Shown: positions 12,019-13,721 of the stretch, in pieces
How the letters are laid out: each line of letters begins with the position of its first letter
How positions within the stretch are numbered: the stretch's first letter is position 1
NCBI GenBank assembly: GCA_029565415.1
Contig: JAKQOH010000022.1
Location: 1 to 13,721 of the forward strand
DNA: 13,721 nucleotides
Source of the DNA: Candidatus Rifleibacteriota bacterium
Lineage (GTDB): Bacteria; Riflebacteria; Ozemobacteria; Ozemobacterales; Ozemobacteraceae
Direction of reading: 5' to 3'
The notes under the pieces: generated by a model
What the model was told of the DNA's origin: nothing
What the model saw: only the letters and a program-made list of their open reading frames with translations
Databases searched by the model: none
Program-made: the position numbers and the translations under genes

Positions 12019-13721
12019 TCACCAGGGGGAATCGCTGGGGAGCGTGATGACATGGACCCGGGCCTGCAGTGACCCGCTTCCATTCTCGAGGATGACAATG
12101 CTGGTGCCGTTCACGACCACCGACACCGGCGTGTCGAACGAGCCGAGCGCCGAGCCGCTGGACCCCGCATTCATCTGCCAGCCGCCGGACGTGTTCCAGA
12201 ACTGGAGCTGGCTGTTGCTCCGGTCGATCGTGAGGAAGTAGTCCTTGTTGAACTTTGCGATATCGATGGGGCTGCTTGCATTCCAGGAACCGACATAGTT
12301 GAGCGTCGAGGGATCCCGGACGGAAATCCTGCTGTTTCCATAGTCGGCAACATAGATTTTCGATTCGATGGATCTGATTCCCAGAGGGGTGTCGAAGTGC
12401 ACCGGGTCGTTGCCGGGCGCCGTGTCGGTCGAGGGCATGATCTGATCCGCAACACCGCTTGCCAGGTTGAGCTGCTGGAGACGATGGACTCCGGTGTCGG
12501 AAAGGAACAGATACGTGTCATTGGAGGTGAGAGACATCGGGTTGGTATACAGGGCCGAACCGACCGTGCCGGTTCCGAAAGCGCCATAGTTGCTTTCCGT
12601 CGCCGTGCCGTTCCAGACCTGGATTCTCGCGGAGATTCCGGGAAGGGCTTCGAGGGTGTAGAGCTTTCCGCCTGTTTTTGTGATGCCCACGAGCGAGGTG
12701 AACGAGCCCGGATCCGAACCAAGTCCACCGATGGCGCTTTCGAGGGCGAAGCTGGAGGAGAACTTCTTCACCTTCGAGTTTCCATGGTCGGCGATATAAT
12801 AGCTATCACCATCCAATAGGAGCGCCGTGGGGCTCGAAAGCTGGGTGTCGAGGGCGCCATTGCTGAGATACGTCCGTGCGCTCCAGACGACGAACGTGAA
12901 GGTCGCCGCATTCTGGCCGCCGTAGGTGTCGACGGTGCTCACCATCAGCTGATACCGGCCAGGATTGAGGAACTGCGGCAGATTCACCTGGCCCGGGTTG
13001 TAGAAGATCGCCCCTCCGACGGGCGGAGTGAGGGCGCAGGTGATGGCGGAATCCGCGAGAAGTCCTCCCGTCTCGAGATCCGATGCCCAGGCAGCGAGGT
13101 TGATCTGGGTGCCGGCGCTGGCCAACAGAACCGGGATATTGCCGGGCGCGGTGGCATACTGCGGGTAATCGATCGTCAGGCCGGGGGTGGCGAGGGTATT
13201 GATCAGGAGCGAGTGGGTCGCGATCGCTTTGACGCCGCAACTGTCGATAACCCGCGCCTCGATCACGTGATGTCCGTGCTCGTTGAGAAAGGTGGTCAGG
13301 GTGTGCGTCTTGGGCCCGACGCCGGTCAGCGTCGTGCCGGCCAGCTTCGTGCCGCTGTTCTGGTCATACCACTCGATCTTCAGGGGCTCGGCGTTGTCGT
13401 CGTCGCGCAGCTCCGCCTTGAGAGTGAAGCTGGCCCCAACGTCATATCGGGCGCCGCTGGCCGGATTGTCGGCATCGTTCATCACGATCGTGGGCGTCGC
13501 GTTGATGTAGATCGACCGGCTCACGGATGCCATGGCCAGCAGGGTGTCGCTGGCCTGGAGGGTGATGACGTGCGTGCCGACCGACGTGAAGACATGCGTG
13601 AAGGACGTCGTGGCGAGCTGGTCGAAGCGACTGGGGTCACTGCATGTCCAGCTCAGGCTCGTGCTGGCCACAAATCCGCCCGCCGTCTCGGTATCCTTTG
13701 CGTAACCGCTGAAGGGAACCG
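12019..13721 (-). CDS. Ig-like domain and NHL beta-propeller protein (partial, N-terminus outside window)
   Basis: The frame is open from the right window edge to the stop at 12019, so at least 566 residues are present and the true start is beyond the edge; an internal GTG at 13671 is not a plausible start because it falls inside a domain. The first part holds three Ig/PKD-like beta domains of about 90-100 aa. Domains 1 and 3 share an A-x-D-x-E-T-G-G-like turn (YAKDTETAGGF and WASDLETGGLL). The C-terminal part is a propeller of about six blades with NHL signatures YYIADHGNSKVKKF and IYVADYGNSRISVRD. Ser/Thr/Asn richness and the beta architecture suggest an exported or cell-surface binding protein; the signal peptide would be outside the window. 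Its codon usage is less GC-skewed than its neighbours. No catalytic motif is seen and the ligand is unknown. Confidence 0.8.
   Translation of the reverse strand, partial: VPFSGYAKDTETAGGFVASTSLSWTCSDPSRFDQLATTSFTHVFTSVGTHVITLQASDTLLAMASVSRSIYINATPTIVMNDADNPASGARYDVGASFTLKAELRDDDNAEPLKIEWYDQNSGTKLAGTTLTGVGPKTHTLTTFLNEHGHHVIEARVIDSCGVKAIATHSLLINTLATPGLTIDYPQYATAPGNIPVLLASAGTQINLAAWASDLETGGLLADSAITCALTPPVGGAIFYNPGQVNLPQFLNPGRYQLMVSTVDTYGGQNAATFTFVVWSARTYLSNGALDTQLSSPTALLLDGDSYYIADHGNSKVKKFSSSFALESAIGGLGSDPGSFTSLVGITKTGGKLYTLEALPGISARIQVWNGTATESNYGAFGTGTVGSALYTNPMSLTSNDTYLFLSDTGVHRLQQLNLASGVADQIMPSTDTAPGNDPVHFDTPLGIRSIESKIYVADYGNSRISVRDPSTLNYVGSWNASSPIDIAKFNKDYFLTIDRSNSQLQFWNTSGGWQMNAGSSGSALGSFDTPVSVVVNGTSIVILENGSGSLQARVHVITLPSDSPW

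Overview
The window is a strongly GC-rich bacterial chromosome segment, with G or C at most third codon positions, packed with housekeeping genes. I see no mobile element, CRISPR array, tRNA or rRNA. The mix is a diadenylate cyclase with its YbbR regulator, a Smg/DUF494 protein, folate-dependent TrmFO and a long HEAT-repeat protein. That mix argues against Gammaproteobacteria or Actinobacteria. It would fit a deltaproteobacteria-like or deeply branching uncultivated lineage (Riflebacteria-type bacteria are one guess), but the sequence alone does not settle this.

Left end (1-885, minus strand): a two-gene unit of a flavoprotein-family protein followed by a cyclodeaminase/methenyl-THF cyclohydrolase-family protein (FchA-like, cut by the window edge). 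A near-consensus promoter sits just upstream of the flavoprotein. A 198-bp divergent intergenic region follows.

Block 2 (1084-4022, plus): dapA-cdaA-cdaR. The lysine/diaminopimelate enzyme DapA is followed closely by the membrane diadenylate cyclase CdaA and its YbbR-repeat partner CdaR. This links cell-wall precursor supply with c-di-AMP signalling. The glmM gene that often follows cdaR in Firmicutes is absent here.

Block 3 (4074-8124, plus): a 774-aa HEAT-repeat protein with a three-repeat superperiod, then dprA (overlapping it by 8 nt) and smg (abutting dprA). Block 4 (8153-11861, plus): topA and trmFO, overlapping by 17 nt. The order dprA-smg-topA-trmFO is a recognised conserved neighbourhood of DNA-processing and RNA-modification genes.

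Right end (11862-13721): a 157-bp convergent intergenic region with four successive inverted repeats, one a perfect 34-bp palindrome. It is followed by a minus-strand, probably exported protein with Ig-like domains and a C-terminal NHL-type beta-propeller, truncated at the window edge.

The most distinctive signal is in initiation regions. Three genes (flavoprotein, HEAT protein, topA) have good sigma70-like promoters ending only 4 to 14 nt before the ATG and lack a Shine-Dalgarno (SD) sequence. Genes inside transcription units, and dapA, mostly have clear SDs. This predicts leaderless or near-leaderless transcripts for unit-leading genes. Otherwise the region is conventional, and I found no clear candidate for a wholly new system.
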